A stretch of 64,000 nt of DNA from Phreatobacter sp. (GCF_016793595.1 NZ_JAEULY010000009.1:372001-436000); one strand, 5' to 3'; shown: positions 28,575-39,688, counted from the stretch's first letter. Notes: generated by a model from the letters alone, not told the origin. Numbers and translations: made by a program.

Positions 28575-30098
28575 TCAGCGCGGCGCGGCCGCTGCGGTCT
28601 TGCCCGCTGCGGCATTCGCCTGGTTGTAGGATTCGACCAGCGCATTGACCGCAACCTCGGAGGTCGAGAGCACCGGTTTCGGATAGACGCCGAGCAGGAT
28701 GGTCAGCACCACCAGCGGGGCGAGGATGGCGATCTCGCGGCGATCGACATCGGTGATCGATTTCAGCGCCGGCTTGGTCAGCTCACCCCAGATGACCTGC
28801 CAGTAGAGCCAGAGCGCGTAGCACGCCGAGAGGATCAGGCCGAAACAGGCGAGGAAGGCGACCTTGGTCGAGGCCTTGAACGTGCCGATCAGCGTCAGGA
28901 ACTCGCCGACGAAGCCGGACGTGCCGGGCAGGCCGACATTGGCCATGGTGAAGATCATGAAGATGACCGCATAGACCGGCATGCGGTTCACGAGGCCGCC
29001 ATAGGCCGCGATCTCGCGGGTGTGCATGCGGTCGTAGACGACACCGACGCAGAGGAACAGCGCGCCCGACACGATGCCGTGCGAGACCATCTGGAACACC
29101 GCGCCCTGGATGCCCTCGGCATTGCCCGCGAAGATGCCCATGGTCACGAAGCCCATATGGGCGACCGACGAATAGGCGATCAGCTTCTTGATGTCCTCCT
29201 GCACCATCGCGACCAGCGAGGTGTAGACGATGGCGACCACCGACAGCGTGAACACGAAGGGCGCAAAGAACTGGCTCGCCTCGGGGAACATCGGCAGCGA
29301 GAACCGCAGGAAGCCGTAGCCGCCCATCTTCAGGAGCACGCCGGCAAGGATCACCGAGCCGGCCGTCGGCGCCTCGACGTGAGCGTCCGGCAGCCAGGTG
29401 TGCACCGGCCACATCGGCATCTTGACCGCGAAGGAGGCGAAGAACGCCAACCACAGCCAGAACTGCATGTCCCGCGAGAAGACGGTCGGTCCCTGCTTGA
29501 TCAGTTCGGCGATGTCGCTCGTCCCCGCCGTCCAGATCATCGCCATGATGGCGAGCAGCATCAGCACCGAGCCGAGCAGCGTGTAGAGGAAGAACTTGAA
29601 CGAGGCGTAGATGCGCCTTTTGCCGCCCCAGATGCCGATGATCAGGAACATCGGGATGAGGCCGGCCTCGAAGAACAGGTAGAACAGCACGATATCCAGC
29701 GCGCAGAACACGCCGATCATCAGCGTCTCCAGCACGAGGAAGGCGACCATGTACTCCTTCACGCGCGTATCGATCGCCTGCCAGGAGGCGAGGATGCAGA
29801 ACGGCATGAGGAAGGTGGTCAGGATGATCAGCGGCAGCGAGATGCCGTCGATGCCCATCCGGTAGGAAATGACGCCGCCGAGCCAGTTGGCCCGCTCGAC
29901 GAACTGGAACTCGGCCGTGCCCGGATTGAACAGCGCCACCGGGATCAGCGACAGGCCGAAGGTCACGGCGGTCGCGAACAGCGCGATCATGCGGATGTTG
30001 CGCTTCGCCGCGGCGTCGTCGCCGCGCACCATCAGGATCAGCAGCGCGCCGAGCAGCGGCAGGAAGGTGATGATCGACAGGATCGGAGCGTTGGACAT
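28575..30098 (-). CDS. nuoM: NADH-quinone oxidoreductase subunit M
   Basis: The 507-residue antiporter-like subunit begins [22 protein letters not shown] and contains [21 protein letters not shown] with the key Glu, [57 protein letters not shown] and [13 protein letters not shown] start at 30098, overlapping the nuoL stop (TGATG). The open frame extends upstream into nuoL in another frame and that part is not protein-like. Confidence 0.97.
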   Translation of the reverse strand: MSNAPILSIITFLPLLGALLILMVRGDDAAAKRNIRMIALFATAVTFGLSLIPVALFNPGTAEFQFVERANWLGGVISYRMGIDGISLPLIILTTFLMPFCILASWQAIDTRVKEYMVAFLVLETLMIGVFCALDIVLFYLFFEAGLIPMFLIIGIWGGKRRIYASFKFFLYTLLGSVLMLLAIMAMIWTAGTSDIAELIKQGPTVFSRDMQFWLWLAFFASFAVKMPMWPVHTWLPDAHVEAPTAGSVILAGVLLKMGGYGFLRFSLPMFPEASQFFAPFVFTLSVVAIVYTSLVAMVQEDIKKLIAYSSVAHMGFVTMGIFAGNAEGIQGAVFQMVSHGIVSGALFLCVGVVYDRMHTREIAAYGGLVNRMPVYAVIFMIFTMANVGLPGTSGFVGEFLTLIGTFKASTKVAFLACFGLILSACYALWLYWQVIWGELTKPALKSITDVDRREIAILAPLVVLTILLGVYPKPVLSTSEVAVNALVESYNQANAAAGKTAAAAPR

Positions 30099-32146
30099 CA
30101 GTGGCTCCCCGCCACGCCGCCGGAGAACATGAACCAGGTGGCGAGCGCCGCGACCCCGATCAGCATGGCGAAGGCATAGTGATAGACGTAGCCGGTCTGG
30201 AGCCGCACGACGCCGCGGGTGACATCGACGACGCGCGCCGCGATGCCGTCGGGGCCGAAGCCGTCGATCAGCCAGCCGTCGCCCTTCTTCCAGAAGAAGC
30301 GGCCGAGCCACTGCGCGGGCCGCACGAAGATGCGGTCGTAGAGCTCGTCGAAATACCACTTGTTGAGCAGGAACTGGTACAGGCCCTGGTGGCGGCGGGC
30401 GAGCTCGGCCGGCACGTGCGGCGCCCTGATATACATGTACCAGGCCAGCACGAAGCCGAGCGCCATCATCACGAACGGCGTCCACGGCACCCAACCCGGC
30501 ACCGAATGGAAATCGTGGATGATGTGGTTCTCCGGCCGCATGAAGATCGACTCGCGGAAGAACGACTTGATGCCGTCCTCGTAGGCGAATTTCTTCGAGA
30601 ACACGGCGCCGGCCAGCACCGAGCCGACCGCCAGCGCACCAAGCGGAACCAGCATGACCAGCGGGCTCTCGTGCGGCTGGTGAGCATGATGGCCATGGCC
30701 ATGATCGTCGTGCGCGTGGTCGTGATCGTCCGCCTTGGCATGGCCATGGGCGTGATCGTCGTGAGGCGCATGCGCCTCGGCCCAACGCGGCTTGCCGTGG
30801 AAGGTCATGAAAATGAGGCGCCAGGAATAGAACGACGTCATCGCCGCCGCGGCGACCGTCAACGTGAACGCATAGGGCCCCATGGCGTTATGCGCGGCAT
30901 AGGCGACCTCGATGATCGCATCCTTGGAATAGTAGCCGGCAAAGCCGATGTGCAGGAACGGCAGACCGAAGCCGGTCAGCGCCAGCGTGCCGATCAGCAT
31001 CATCGCGTAGGTGAACTTGATATGGCCGGCGAGCCCGCCCATCCGCCGGATGTCCTGCTCGTGATGCATCGCGCGGATGACCGAGCCGGCGCCAAGGAAC
31101 AGCAGAGCCTTGAAGAAGGCGTGGGTGAACAGGTGGAAGATGCCGACCGAATAGGCCCCTGCCCCGAGCGCGACGAACATGTAGCCGAGCTGCGAACAGG
31201 TCGAGTAAGCGATGACGCGCTTGATGTCGTTTTGCACGAGGCCGACGGTGGCCGCGAAGAACGCCGTTGTCGCTCCGAAGAACATCACGACCGTCAGCGC
31301 TGTCGGCGAATATTCGAAGACCGGCGACAGGCGCGCCACCATGAAAACGCCGGCGGTCACCATCGTCGCGGCATGGATGAGCGCCGAGACCGGCGTCGGG
31401 CCTTCCATGGCATCCGGCAGCCAGGTGTGCAGCAGGAACTGCGCCGACTTGCCCATGGCGCCCATGAACAGCAGCAGGCAGACGACGGTCAGCGCGTCGA
31501 GCTGATAGCCGAGGAACTCCATCTTCTGCCCGGCGAGGCCCTGCGCCGCGCCGAACACGGCGTCGAAGCTGATCGAGCCGGTCAGCTTGTAGAGGCCGAA
31601 AATGCCGAGGGCGAAGCCGAAATCGCCGACGCGATTGACCACGAAGGCCTTCATGGCGGCGGCGTTGGCGGACGGTTTCTTGAACCAGAACCCGATCAGC
31701 AGATAGGAGGCGAGACCGACGCCCTCCCAGCCGAAGAACATCTGCAGGAGGTCGTTGGCCGTCACCAGCATCAGCATGGCGAAGGTGAACAGCGACAGAT
31801 AGGCGAAGAACCGCGGCCGGTGCGGATCCTCGTGCATGTAGCCGATCGAATAGAGGTGGACGAGGAACGACACCGAGTTCACCACCACCAGCATCACGGC
31901 GGTCAGCGTATCGATGCGCAGCGTCCACGAGACGTTGAGCGAGCCTGCGTGAATCCACTGCATCAACTCGACGGTCGTGCCGCGGCCGGCATAGCCGACC
32001 TGGTAGAGGGCGAACCACGACAGCAGCGCCGAAATGCCGAGAAGGCTGGTGGTCACGATCTCGGAGGCGCGCGCGCCGATGGCCCGGCCGAACAGGCCGG
32101 CGATCAGAAAGCCGACGAGGGGAAGGAAGACGATGGCCTGATACAT
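30098..32146 (-). CDS. nuoL: NADH-quinone oxidoreductase subunit L with His-rich loop
   Basis: NuoL is the largest antiporter-like subunit and ends in the long lateral helix. The 682-residue protein has [90 protein letters not shown] and [22 protein letters not shown]. An unusual stretch at about residues 455-494 carries 14 histidines among Asp, Ala and Gly. It lies between two late helices. Whether it binds metal is unknown. It starts ten bases past nuoK. Confidence 0.97.
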   Translation of the reverse strand: MYQAIVFLPLVGFLIAGLFGRAIGARASEIVTTSLLGISALLSWFALYQVGYAGRGTTVELMQWIHAGSLNVSWTLRIDTLTAVMLVVVNSVSFLVHLYSIGYMHEDPHRPRFFAYLSLFTFAMLMLVTANDLLQMFFGWEGVGLASYLLIGFWFKKPSANAAAMKAFVVNRVGDFGFALGIFGLYKLTGSISFDAVFGAAQGLAGQKMEFLGYQLDALTVVCLLLFMGAMGKSAQFLLHTWLPDAMEGPTPVSALIHAATMVTAGVFMVARLSPVFEYSPTALTVVMFFGATTAFFAATVGLVQNDIKRVIAYSTCSQLGYMFVALGAGAYSVGIFHLFTHAFFKALLFLGAGSVIRAMHHEQDIRRMGGLAGHIKFTYAMMLIGTLALTGFGLPFLHIGFAGYYSKDAIIEVAYAAHNAMGPYAFTLTVAAAAMTSFYSWRLIFMTFHGKPRWAEAHAPHDDHAHGHAKADDHDHAHDDHGHGHHAHQPHESPLVMLVPLGALAVGSVLAGAVFSKKFAYEDGIKSFFRESIFMRPENHIIHDFHSVPGWVPWTPFVMMALGFVLAWYMYIRAPHVPAELARRHQGLYQFLLNKWYFDELYDRIFVRPAQWLGRFFWKKGDGWLIDGFGPDGIAARVVDVTRGVVRLQTGYVYHYAFAMLIGVAALATWFMFSGGVAGSH

Positions 32147-32156
32147 GGCGAACCTG

Positions 32157-32468
32157 TCAGCCCTTCATCATGTTGACGTCTTCCACCGCGATCGAGCCGC
32201 GGTTGCGGAAGAAGACCACGAGGATGGCGAGACCGATGGCCGCCTCCGCCGCCGCGACGGTCAGGACCAGGAGCGCGAAGACCTGGCCGACGAGATCGCC
32301 GAGATGGGTGGAGAAGGCGACGAGATTGATGTTCACGGCGAGCAGGATGAGCTCCACCGACATCAGGATGACGATGATGTTCTTCCGGTTGAGGAAGATG
32401 CCGAGCATGCCGAGCGTGAACAGGATCGCCGCGACCGAGAGATAGTGGGAGAGGCCGATGGTGAGCAT
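32157..32468 (-). CDS. nuoK: NADH-quinone oxidoreductase subunit K
   Basis: NuoK is a three-helix proton-channel subunit. The 103-residue protein has [48 protein letters not shown], with the conserved buried Glu in [10 protein letters not shown], then [26 protein letters not shown] with the second Glu. Length and sequence are normal. It begins two bases after the nuoJ stop, so the two are tightly coupled. Confidence 0.97.
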   Translation of the reverse strand: MLTIGLSHYLSVAAILFTLGMLGIFLNRKNIIVILMSVELILLAVNINLVAFSTHLGDLVGQVFALLVLTVAAAEAAIGLAILVVFFRNRGSIAVEDVNMMKG

Positions 32469-32470
32469 GT

Positions 32471-33076
32471 TCAGACCCCCTCGCCCGTCTTGACCTTGAC
32501 GACCTCGATGGCCGTCTCCGGCGTGCGGGCCGCCTGAGCACCCGGATCCTGCCGCTTCACGCCCGTACGGTGGCTCAGCGTCAGCACGATGGCGCCGATC
32601 ATCGCGACGAGCAGCACGAGACCCGACACCTGGAAGAAGAAGACATATTTCGTGTAGAGCACCTGCCCCAGTGCCTCGGCATTGGTAATGCCGGCGGGGA
32701 TCGGCGCCGCGAGTGTCTTGGGGGTGGCGCCGCCCAGCGTCCAGGCACCGAGCACCATGATCAATTCGGCCAGCACCACGAGGCCGACCAGCACGCCGAT
32801 CGGCAGGTACTGTAGGAAGCCCTGGCGCAGCGCGACGAAATCAACGTCGAGCATCATCACCACGAACAGGAACAAGACCGCCACCGCGCCGACATAGACG
32901 ACCACCAGGATCATCGCGAGGAACTCCGCGCCCATCAGCACGAACAGCCCCGAGGCGTTGACGAAGGCAAGGATCAGGAACAGCACCGAGTGCACGGGAT
33001 TGCGCGCGGCGATCACCATGAACGCGGATGCGATCAGCATCCCCGCGAAAAGGTAGAAGAAGAGACCGGCGAGCAT
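32471..33076 (-). CDS. nuoJ: NADH-quinone oxidoreductase subunit J
   Basis: The 201-residue protein has five hydrophobic helices and the NuoJ signatures [55 protein letters not shown]. NuoJ takes part in coupling quinone reduction to proton movement. Unlike most junctions in this operon, 127 bases separate it from nuoI, and that gap holds two strong hairpins, so its expression may be set separately. Confidence 0.96.
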   Translation of the reverse strand: MLAGLFFYLFAGMLIASAFMVIAARNPVHSVLFLILAFVNASGLFVLMGAEFLAMILVVVYVGAVAVLFLFVVMMLDVDFVALRQGFLQYLPIGVLVGLVVLAELIMVLGAWTLGGATPKTLAAPIPAGITNAEALGQVLYTKYVFFFQVSGLVLLVAMIGAIVLTLSHRTGVKRQDPGAQAARTPETAIEVVKVKTGEGV

Positions 33077-33105
33077 CTGCCCTTTGCCCCGTTCCGTATC
33101 CTGAA

Positions 33106-33143
33106 GCGCGCGTTCCGGGACTCAAAGCTTGTCCCGCGCGCGC
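33106..33143 (-). repeat. Hairpin 2 in the nuoI-nuoJ gap
   Basis: Arms GCGCGCG and CGCGCGC enclose an inner stem GGGAC/GTCCC with a nine-base loop. The hairpin ends about 30 bases before the nuoJ start. No T-run follows, so it is not an ordinary terminator. Confidence 0.55.
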
Positions 33144-33162
33144 CCCTCTTAAGGTTCAAGTT

Positions 33163-33197
33163 GGAATGCGTCCAGACGAGCCGTCCCGACGCATCCC
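33163..33197 (-). repeat. Hairpin 1 in the nuoI-nuoJ gap
   Basis: A 10-base stem (GGGATGCGTC with GACGCATTCC, one G-U pair) encloses an inner GACG-GCT-CGTC hairpin. It begins seven bases after the nuoI stop. It has no T-run. Such stems between genes often stabilise the upstream mRNA part or mark a processing site. Confidence 0.6.
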
Positions 33198-33203
33198 TGT
33201 TCG

Positions 33204-33704
33204 TCAGCGATAAGGCGCGTCCAGCTTCTGGCTTGCCGCGAGCTCGCGCTCCCAGCGATCGCCATTCGCGAGCAGTCTGGCCTTGTCGTAGTAGAGTTCC
33301 TCGCGCGTCTCGGTGGCGAACTCGAAGTTCGGCCCCTCGACGATGGCGTCCACCGGGCATGCCTCCTGGCAGAAGCCGCAATAGATGCACTTCACCATAT
33401 CGATGTCGTAGCGCGTCGTGCGGCGCGTGCCGTCGTTGCGGCGCGGGCCGGCCTCGATGGTGATGGCCTGCGCCGGGCAGATCGCCTCGCACAGCTTGCA
33501 GGCGATGCAGCGTTCCTCGCCGTTCGGATAGCGGCGCAGCGCATGCTCGCCCCGGAACCGTGGCGAGATCTGCCCCTTCTCGAAGGGGTAGTTGATCGTC
33601 GCCTTCGGCTTGAAGAAATAGCGCATCGACAGGAAGAACGCCGAGACGAACTCCGTCAGGAACAGGGCTTTGGCCGCGCGGTCGAGCCGGAACGTCGACG
33701 CCAT
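33204..33704 (-). CDS. nuoI: NADH-quinone oxidoreductase subunit I
   Basis: NuoI carries two [4Fe-4S] clusters in the peripheral arm. The 166-residue protein has the two ferredoxin motifs [18 protein letters not shown] and [18 protein letters not shown], with all eight cysteines. The N-terminal helix ([32 protein letters not shown]) is typical of the alphaproteobacterial subunit. GAGGAGAAGAGG precedes the ATG at 33704. The small membrane-protein gene lies 13 bases upstream. Confidence 0.97.
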   Translation of the reverse strand: MASTFRLDRAAKALFLTEFVSAFFLSMRYFFKPKATINYPFEKGQISPRFRGEHALRRYPNGEERCIACKLCEAICPAQAITIEAGPRRNDGTRRTTRYDIDMVKCIYCGFCQEACPVDAIVEGPNFEFATETREELYYDKARLLANGDRWERELAASQKLDAPYR

Positions 33705-33717
33705 GGACCTCTTCTCC

Positions 33718-33975
33718 TCAAATGCCCCAGCCGCTGATCGTGCGGCCGAGCCAGTAACCAAGACCCGCGAAGACGGGCACGATGGCGACCATCAGGATCC
33801 GCTGCGCCAGCACGATCCGACGCTCGTAATCCTGCCGCTCGGCTTCGGTGGCCGAACGGTCGGTCTCCCTCAGCTTGCGCGTGACCAGGCCGGAGACGAT
33901 CCGGTAGTCGATCCAGCCGACCCCCGCGCCGATGGCGGCGCCGATGAGACCGGCCGGATTTGCCAAGCCGTCCAT
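33718..33975 (-). CDS. Small two-helix membrane protein inside the nuo operon
   Basis: The 85-residue protein reads [35 protein letters not shown], a charged middle ([20 protein letters not shown]) and a second helix ([21 protein letters not shown]). I do not recognise the family. Nine bases separate it from nuoH and 13 from nuoI, so it is made together with complex I. It may help assembly or be an accessory subunit, but position is the only evidence. It is not an obvious shadow because the flanking genes do not overlap it. Confidence 0.75.
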   Translation of the reverse strand: MDGLANPAGLIGAAIGAGVGWIDYRIVSGLVTRKLRETDRSATEAERQDYERRIVLAQRILMVAIVPVFAGLGYWLGRTISGWGI

Positions 33976-33984
33976 GCCGGTCCC

Positions 33985-35004
33985 TTACGGAGCCCAGCCG
34001 GTGAATTGCAGCACGCCCGCGACCACGACGACCATGGCCAGCGAGATCGGCAGGAACACCTTCCAGCCGAGGCGCATGAGCTGGTCGTAGCGGTAGCGGG
34101 GAACGAAGGCCTTCACCATGGCGAACATGAAGAACACCATGGATATCTTGAGCACGAACCAGACCACGCCCGGCACCCAGGTGAACGGCGCGATCGGGAA
34201 CGGCGGCAGCCAGCCCCCGAGGAACAGGATCGTGGTCAGCGCGCACATCGTCATGATCGCCACGTATTCGGCGAGCATGAACATCATGTACGGCGTCGAG
34301 GCATATTCGACCATGAAGCCGGCCACGAGCTCGGATTCGGCCTCCGGTAGGTCGAAGGGCGGTCGGTTGGTCTCCGCCAGCGCCGAGATGAAGAAGATCA
34401 CGAAGACCGGAAACAGCGGCAGCCAGAACCAGCCGAACATGCCGATCGACTTGTCCTGCGCCTTCACGATGTCCGTGAGGTTCAGCGAGCCGACGCAGAG
34501 CAGCACGCAGATGATCACGAAGCCGATGGAGACCTCGTAGGACACCATCTGCGCCGCCGAACGAAGCGCGCCGAGGAACGGATATTTCGAGTTCGACGCC
34601 CAGCCGCCCATGATCACGCCGTAAACGCCGAGCGACGACACCGCGAAGATGAAGAGGATGCCGACGTTCAGGTTGGCGATGGCCCAGCCCTCGCTCAGCG
34701 GGATAACCGCCCAGGCGGCGAGCGCCAGCAGCACCGAGACGAAAGGCGCCAGCAGGAACACGCCCTTGTTCGCCCCTGACGGGATCACCGGCTCCTTAAG
34801 GATGAACTTCAGGAGGTCGGCGAAGGATTGGAGCAGGCCGAACGGCCCCACCACGTTCGGGCCACGGCGCAACTGCACCGCCGCCCAGATCTTGCGGTCG
34901 GCGAGCAGGATGAAGGCGACGAAGACCAGCAGAGCCACCATCAGCGCGAGGCTCTGGATGGCGATCAGTAGCAGCGGCCAGAGTTGGGTCCAGAAGAAGT
35001 CCAT
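33985..35004 (-). CDS. nuoH: NADH-quinone oxidoreductase subunit H
   Basis: NuoH forms much of the quinone pocket at the junction of the two arms. The 339-residue eight-helix protein contains [97 protein letters not shown] and [18 protein letters not shown]. These are all diagnostic, including the conserved acidic loop. It starts nine bases past nuoG. Confidence 0.98.
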   Translation of the reverse strand: MDFFWTQLWPLLLIAIQSLALMVALLVFVAFILLADRKIWAAVQLRRGPNVVGPFGLLQSFADLLKFILKEPVIPSGANKGVFLLAPFVSVLLALAAWAVIPLSEGWAIANLNVGILFIFAVSSLGVYGVIMGGWASNSKYPFLGALRSAAQMVSYEVSIGFVIICVLLCVGSLNLTDIVKAQDKSIGMFGWFWLPLFPVFVIFFISALAETNRPPFDLPEAESELVAGFMVEYASTPYMMFMLAEYVAIMTMCALTTILFLGGWLPPFPIAPFTWVPGVVWFVLKISMVFFMFAMVKAFVPRYRYDQLMRLGWKVFLPISLAMVVVVAGVLQFTGWAP

Positions 35005-35013
35005 GGCTCTGCC

Positions 35014-37089
35014 TTACTCCGCCGCCTGCCGGTGGGCGCTCTTCGCGATGGCCGAGCATTCGGCCATGGTCGCCGAGGCCCGGGCGATCGGGTTGGTCAT
35101 GTAGAAATCGTCGACGATCTGGGCGAAGGCCGTGGCCTCCGCCTTGCCGCCCTTGCCGGCGAGCGCGGCGATCTGGCCGGCATCGACGGCCCCGAGCCCG
35201 CCGACATGCAGCGTATGCGGGTGGTCCTTCGCCATGGCGGCGCGGAGCTGCGCCAGCGAGTCGAATGGCAGCTTCACCCCGAGAGCGTCGGAGAGCGCAC
35301 GCAGGATCGCCCAGTCCTCCTTGGCCTCGCCCGGCGCGAAACCGGCGCGGTTGACCACCTGAATGCGGCCCTCCGTATTGGCGGTCAGGCCGTTCTTCTC
35401 GGTGTAGGTCGCGCCCGGCAGGATGACGTCGGCGCGGTGCGCGCCCCGGTCACCATGGGTACCGACATAGACGACGAAGGGGCCCTGCCCGACCTCGATC
35501 TCGTCCGCTCCCAGATTGAACAGCAGGTCGACCCCGCCGGCCGCCATGGCCGCCGCATTGACGCCGCCCTCGCCCGGCACGAGGCCGAGGTCCAGCGCGC
35601 CGACGCGCGAGGCGGCCGTGTGCAGCACCGCGAAACCGTTCCAGCCCTCGGCGAGGCCACCGAAGGCCGTCGCGGCATGCGCGGCGAGTGACAGGATCGC
35701 GCCGCCATCGGCACGGGCCAATGCGCCCTGCCCGACGATGACCAGCGGCCTCTTCGCACCCTTCAGCACTTCGGCGAAGGAATGCTTGCCGGAGACAACA
35801 TCGGCAAGCGTGTCAGGGCCGGCGCCGAGATAATCGTAGCTGTAGGTGAGATCGACAACCTCGCCGATGACGCCGATCTTCACATTGCCCATGCGCCAGC
35901 GCTTGCGGATACGGGCGTTGACGAGAGGGGCTTCCTTGCGCGGATTGGTACCGACCAGCAGGATCGCATCGGCTTCCTCGATGCCGGCGATGCCCGGATT
36001 GAACACATAGGACGCACGGCCGAGCGACGGATCGAGGCTGGCGCCGTCCTGACGGCCGTCGATGTTCCGCGAGCCGAGAGCCGCGACGAGCTCCTTCAGC
36101 GCATACATTTCCTCGAGCGTCGACAGGTCGCCGGCAATCGCGCCGATCTTCTCCGACGCCGTCGCCTTCACCTTGGCGGCGATGGCGGCGAAGGCCTCGG
36201 GCCAGGTCGCGGCGCGCAGGCGGCCGTTCTCGCGCAGATAGGGCCGGTCAAGGCGCTGGGTGCGCAGGCCATCGGCGACGTGGCGGGTCTTGTCGGAAAT
36301 CCACTCCTCGTTCACCGCCTCGTTGAGGCGCGGCAGGACGCGCATCACCTCGCGACCGCGCGCATCGACGCGGATGGCCGAACCAACCGCATCCATCATG
36401 TCGGTGGACTCGGTCTTCAGCAGTTCCCACGGCCTAGCGTGGAAGGCGAACGGCTTGGAGGTCAGCGCGCCGACCGGGCAGAGATCGACGACGTTGCCCT
36501 GCAGTTCCGAGGTCATCGCCTGCTCGAGGTATGTGGTGATCTCGGCATCCTCGCCGCGACCAATCAGGCCAAGCTCGGAAATGCCGGCAACCTCGGTGGT
36601 GAAGCGGACGCAGCGCGTGCAGTGGATGCAGCGCGTCATCACGGTCTTCACCAGCGGGCCGATATACTTGTCCTCGACCGCCCGCTTGTTCTCCGCATAG
36701 CGCGACTTGTCGACGCCATAGGCCATGGCCTGGTCCTGCAGGTCGCACTCGCCGCCCTGATCGCAGATCGGGCAGTCGAGCGGATGGTTGATCAGCAGGA
36801 ACTCCATCACGCCTTCGCGCGCCTTCTTCACCAGCGGCGTCTTGGTGTTGATGACCGGTGGCTCTCCGTTCGGGCCGGGACGCAGATCGCGGACATTCTG
36901 GGCGCAGGAGGCGACCGGCTTCGGCGAACCCTTCACCTCGACGAGGCACATGCGGCAATTGCCGGCGATCGACAGCCGCTCGTGATAACAGAAGCGCGGA
37001 ATCTCGGCGCCCGCCGCCTCGCACGCCTGCATCAGCGTGTACTCGGCCGGTACCTCGATCTCCTGTCCGTCGACGATCACCTTCGCCAT
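35014..37089 (-). CDS. nuoG: NADH-quinone oxidoreductase subunit G
   Basis: NuoG is the large peripheral subunit that carries several iron-sulphur clusters. The 691-residue protein begins with a [2Fe-2S] ferredoxin domain ([29 protein letters not shown]). The His-Cys cluster site [19 protein letters not shown] and the motif [12 protein letters not shown] follow, then a molybdopterin-oxidoreductase-like domain without cofactor ligands (from about residue 220). About 690 residues is typical for alphaproteobacteria. A gap of 124 bases separates it from the unassigned gene upstream. Confidence 0.97.
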   Translation of the reverse strand: MAKVIVDGQEIEVPAEYTLMQACEAAGAEIPRFCYHERLSIAGNCRMCLVEVKGSPKPVASCAQNVRDLRPGPNGEPPVINTKTPLVKKAREGVMEFLLINHPLDCPICDQGGECDLQDQAMAYGVDKSRYAENKRAVEDKYIGPLVKTVMTRCIHCTRCVRFTTEVAGISELGLIGRGEDAEITTYLEQAMTSELQGNVVDLCPVGALTSKPFAFHARPWELLKTESTDMMDAVGSAIRVDARGREVMRVLPRLNEAVNEEWISDKTRHVADGLRTQRLDRPYLRENGRLRAATWPEAFAAIAAKVKATASEKIGAIAGDLSTLEEMYALKELVAALGSRNIDGRQDGASLDPSLGRASYVFNPGIAGIEEADAILLVGTNPRKEAPLVNARIRKRWRMGNVKIGVIGEVVDLTYSYDYLGAGPDTLADVVSGKHSFAEVLKGAKRPLVIVGQGALARADGGAILSLAAHAATAFGGLAEGWNGFAVLHTAASRVGALDLGLVPGEGGVNAAAMAAGGVDLLFNLGADEIEVGQGPFVVYVGTHGDRGAHRADVILPGATYTEKNGLTANTEGRIQVVNRAGFAPGEAKEDWAILRALSDALGVKLPFDSLAQLRAAMAKDHPHTLHVGGLGAVDAGQIAALAGKGGKAEATAFAQIVDDFYMTNPIARASATMAECSAIAKSAHRQAAE

Positions 37090-37213
37090 CGGTTCATTCC
37101 ATCCGGTCTCGTCGGGAACCGCGCATGGCGCTGCCCCCTCGGGTTCGTCTCGCGAAGCGGCGACGCCGCTCCGACATGGTGTGCCTCCCGGCCGCCTGGC
37201 GGCCGCGAAGCGG

Positions 37214-37831
37214 TCAGTTCCTGTCCGGCTCGCCCGGCTTGTCCTGCATCGACACCTTGGGCAGCGAAATGCCCTTCGATGTCGCCTTGGTCTCGATCTT
37301 CAGCGGCGCGGCCTTGACCGGCTCCGGCGCCGTGGCGGCCTTCGGCTTCGGCGGGGCCTCGCCCGGCCTGGACGGCTTCGGCGGCGCACCCGACGGCTTG
37401 GCCGGAACCGGCTTGGCGGCCTTCGGCTTCGGCGGGTCCTCGCCCGGCCTGGACGGCTTCGGCGGCGCACCCGATGGCTTGGCCGGAACCGGCTTGGTCG
37501 CCTGGATTGCCGGCTTGGCCTTGGCCTCGACGGCCTTCTGGGCCGGCGCGCGTTCGGCCGCTACCGGATTGGACACAACGAGCCGCGGTACGCTGGGCGC
37601 GGGCGGGACGACAGCCGCGACGGGCGCGGCCTCAGTCCGGTCCTCGTCGCGCACGCCGCCGGCAAAGATCCGCGCCGCGCCGAAGCTCGCCCCGAGAAAG
37701 GCCATCCAGCCGGTCATCATCAGCGTCGCCGGCAGCATCATCGCCGCCACCAGCGGCCCGGCAACGGTTTCAGCCGGGTTCACGCCCGAAAACAGGTTCA
37801 ATGCACTCGCATCCTTGGCGGCAAGCGGCAT
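37214..37831 (-). CDS. Membrane protein with Pro/Lys/Ala-rich repeat tail, between nuoF and nuoG
   Basis: From the ATG at 37831 this reads about 205 residues: a short head, one or two hydrophobic stretches ([35 protein letters not shown]) and then a long tail rich in Pro, Lys and Ala. The tail contains a 27-residue unit, beginning [19 protein letters not shown], that is present twice in tandem. I do not recognise a family. An upstream GTG could extend it by some 12 residues. It lies downstream of the lipoprotein gene and upstream of nuoG on the same strand, so it is transcribed with complex I. The function is unknown. Confidence 0.65.
   Translation of the reverse strand: MPLAAKDASALNLFSGVNPAETVAGPLVAAMMLPATLMMTGWMAFLGASFGAARIFAGGVRDEDRTEAAPVAAVVPPAPSVPRLVVSNPVAAERAPAQKAVEAKAKPAIQATKPVPAKPSGAPPKPSRPGEDPPKPKAAKPVPAKPSGAPPKPSRPGEAPPKPKAATAPEPVKAAPLKIETKATSKGISLPKVSMQDKPGEPDRN
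37334..37495. repeat. 81-base tandem duplication
   Basis: Two nearly identical 81-base units lie head to tail. They begin near 37334 and 37415 and differ at a handful of positions, including one Asp/Ala codon. They encode the doubled Pro/Lys-rich 27-residue unit of the surrounding gene. The near identity suggests a recent duplication by slippage or recombination. Confidence 0.85.
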
Positions 37832-37911
37832 GGCCTTTGCTCCGTCCGGTTTGAGGGGATGCACTTGAGCCGTCACGATGCGTTTCCAGATCCGTTCTTG
37901 TCTTGAGACCG

Positions 37912-38376
37912 TCAGCGACCGGCCATCTGGCCCTCGGCCTGAGCCTTGAGCTCGGCGAGCGCCCGGTTGCCGGCCACCACGTCCTCGGGCGTCATCACGA
38001 CGGCGCAGCGGGTGCCGTCGCCGTCGATCAGGAAGCGCCGTTCGGTGACCGTCGTACGGTTGCCCGCGCGCTCGGTCGTGATCACCACACTGACCCGCCG
38101 CCCCGGCTTGTGCGGCCCGCAGACGGCCTGCAGCGCCGGCGTCGTCTCGGACATCTGGCGCTCCAGCACGATGGTCCGGGCGTTGGGCGAACTGCCCGCC
38201 GTGCCACGCGCCGCCGCGCGCGACAGGATGACCTGCCGCACATAGTCCGGCGTGGCATTGACCGTGACGCGCAGCGCGGTCTCTCCGGCAGGGCGCGGCG
38301 GAGCCGATGGCACGGACGCCGTCATGCAACCGCCGAGGGCGAGAGCGCCGATGAGAAGAAGGCCGTGCCTGATCAT
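37912..38376 (-). CDS. Putative lipoprotein, between nuoF and nuoG
   Basis: The 154-residue protein begins MIRHGLLLIGALALGGCMTAS, a type II signal with lipobox LGGC, so the mature protein should be lipid-anchored with Cys17 first. The rest (ALRVTVNATPDYVRQVILSRA, TTERAGNRTTVTERRFLIDGDGTRCAVVMTPEDV) looks like a compact alpha/beta periplasmic domain I cannot assign. GGAG precedes the ATG by eight bases, and the gene starts five bases past the nuoF stop, so it is cotranscribed with complex I. A role in complex I is not shown. Confidence 0.75.
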   Translation of the reverse strand: MIRHGLLLIGALALGGCMTASVPSAPPRPAGETALRVTVNATPDYVRQVILSRAAARGTAGSSPNARTIVLERQMSETTPALQAVCGPHKPGRRVSVVITTERAGNRTTVTERRFLIDGDGTRCAVVMTPEDVVAGNRALAELKAQAEGQMAGR

Positions 38377-38381
38377 GCGCT

Positions 38382-39683
38382 TCACTCCGCCGCGATGCGC
38401 ACGGGCTCGCCGTGCGGGTTGGCCGAATAGGCGTCGATGCGGCGCTCGATCTCGCCGCGGAAATGCCGGATCAGGCCCTGGACCGGCCACGCCGCGGCAT
38501 CGCCGAGCGCGCAGATCGTGTGGCCCTCGACCTGCGTCGTCACTTCCAGGAGCATGTCGATCTCCTTCTTGTGCGCGCGGCCCTGGGCCATGCGATCGAG
38601 CACGCGCCACATCCAGCCCGTGCCTTCGCGGCAGGGCGTGCACTGGCCGCAGCTTTCATGCTTGAAGAAGTAGGAGATGCGCGCGATCGCCCGGACGATA
38701 TCGGTCGACTTGTCCATGACGATGACACCGGCGGTGCCGAAGCTCGACTTCACCGCGCGGGTGCCGTCGAAATCCATGATCAACTCTTCGCAATCGGCCG
38801 CCGGGATGAGCGGGCAGGACGCGCCGCCGGGGATGATGGCGAGCAGATTGTCCCAGCCGCCGCGAATGCCGCCGCCGTGCTTCTCGATCAGTTCCCTGAA
38901 CGGGATGCTCATCGATTCCTCGACGATGCACGGCTTGTTCACATGGCCGGAAATGCCGAACAGCTTGGTGCCGAGATTGTTCGGCCGGCCGAACGAGGCG
39001 AACCACGAGGCGCCGCGCCGGAGGATCGTTGGCGTAACCGCAATCGATTCGACGTTGTTGACCGTCGTCGGGCAGCCGTAGAGGCCCATATTGGCCGGGA
39101 ACGGCGGCTTCAGGCGCGGCTGGCCCTTCTTGCCCTCGAGGCTCTCGAGCAGCGCGGTTTCCTCGCCGCAGATATAGGCGCCGGCGCCGTGATGGACGTA
39201 AAGGTCGAAGTCCCAGCCGTTCTTGTTGCCCTTGCCGAGAAGACCGGCCTCATAGCACTCGTCGATCGCCTGCTGGAGCGCCTCGCGCTCGCGGATGAAC
39301 TCGCCGCGCACATAGATGTAGCCGACATGCGCGCCCATGGCGCAGCCGGCAATGAGACACCCCTCGACCAGCGTATGCGGGTCGTTGCGCAGGATTTCAC
39401 GGTCCTTGCAGGTGCCCGGCTCGGACTCGTCGGCATTGACGACGAGATAATGCGGACGGCCGTCCGACTGTTTCGGCATGAACGACCATTTCAGGCCGGT
39501 CGGAAAGCCCGCGCCGCCACGGCCACGCAGCCCGGAATCCTTGATCTGCTGGACGATCCAGTCGCGGCCCTGATCGATGAAACCCTTGGTCCCGTCCCAA
39601 TGCCCGCGCGCCATCGCGCCCTTCAGGCTCTTGTCGTGGAAGCCGTAGATGTTGGTGAAGATGCGGTCCTTGTCCGCGAGCAT
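38382..39683 (-). CDS. nuoF: NADH-quinone oxidoreductase subunit F
   Basis: NuoF binds FMN and NADH and holds the first [4Fe-4S] cluster. The 433-residue protein has the NADH-site motif [20 protein letters not shown], the FMN region [31 protein letters not shown] and the cluster motif [16 protein letters not shown] begin at MLADKDRIF (39683); the frame opened 20 codons earlier is in nuoE. Length and motifs are normal. Confidence 0.98.
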   Translation of the reverse strand: MLADKDRIFTNIYGFHDKSLKGAMARGHWDGTKGFIDQGRDWIVQQIKDSGLRGRGGAGFPTGLKWSFMPKQSDGRPHYLVVNADESEPGTCKDREILRNDPHTLVEGCLIAGCAMGAHVGYIYVRGEFIREREALQQAIDECYEAGLLGKGNKNGWDFDLYVHHGAGAYICGEETALLESLEGKKGQPRLKPPFPANMGLYGCPTTVNNVESIAVTPTILRRGASWFASFGRPNNLGTKLFGISGHVNKPCIVEESMSIPFRELIEKHGGGIRGGWDNLLAIIPGGASCPLIPAADCEELIMDFDGTRAVKSSFGTAGVIVMDKSTDIVRAIARISYFFKHESCGQCTPCREGTGWMWRVLDRMAQGRAHKKEIDMLLEVTTQVEGHTICALGDAAAWPVQGLIRHFRGEIERRIDAYSANPHGEPVRIAAE

Positions 39684-39688
39684 CGACT

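Noticed and set aside
26691..30179. A 1162-codon open frame on the plus strand, antisense to nuoN, nuoM and birA
   Set aside because: It is a high-GC shadow frame. Its product is dominated by Arg, Asp, His and Gly with no fold-like pattern, while the opposite strand encodes well-known proteins with matching starts and overlaps.
30101..32176. A 691-codon plus-strand frame opposite nuoL
   Set aside because: Antisense shadow of a clear NuoL protein.
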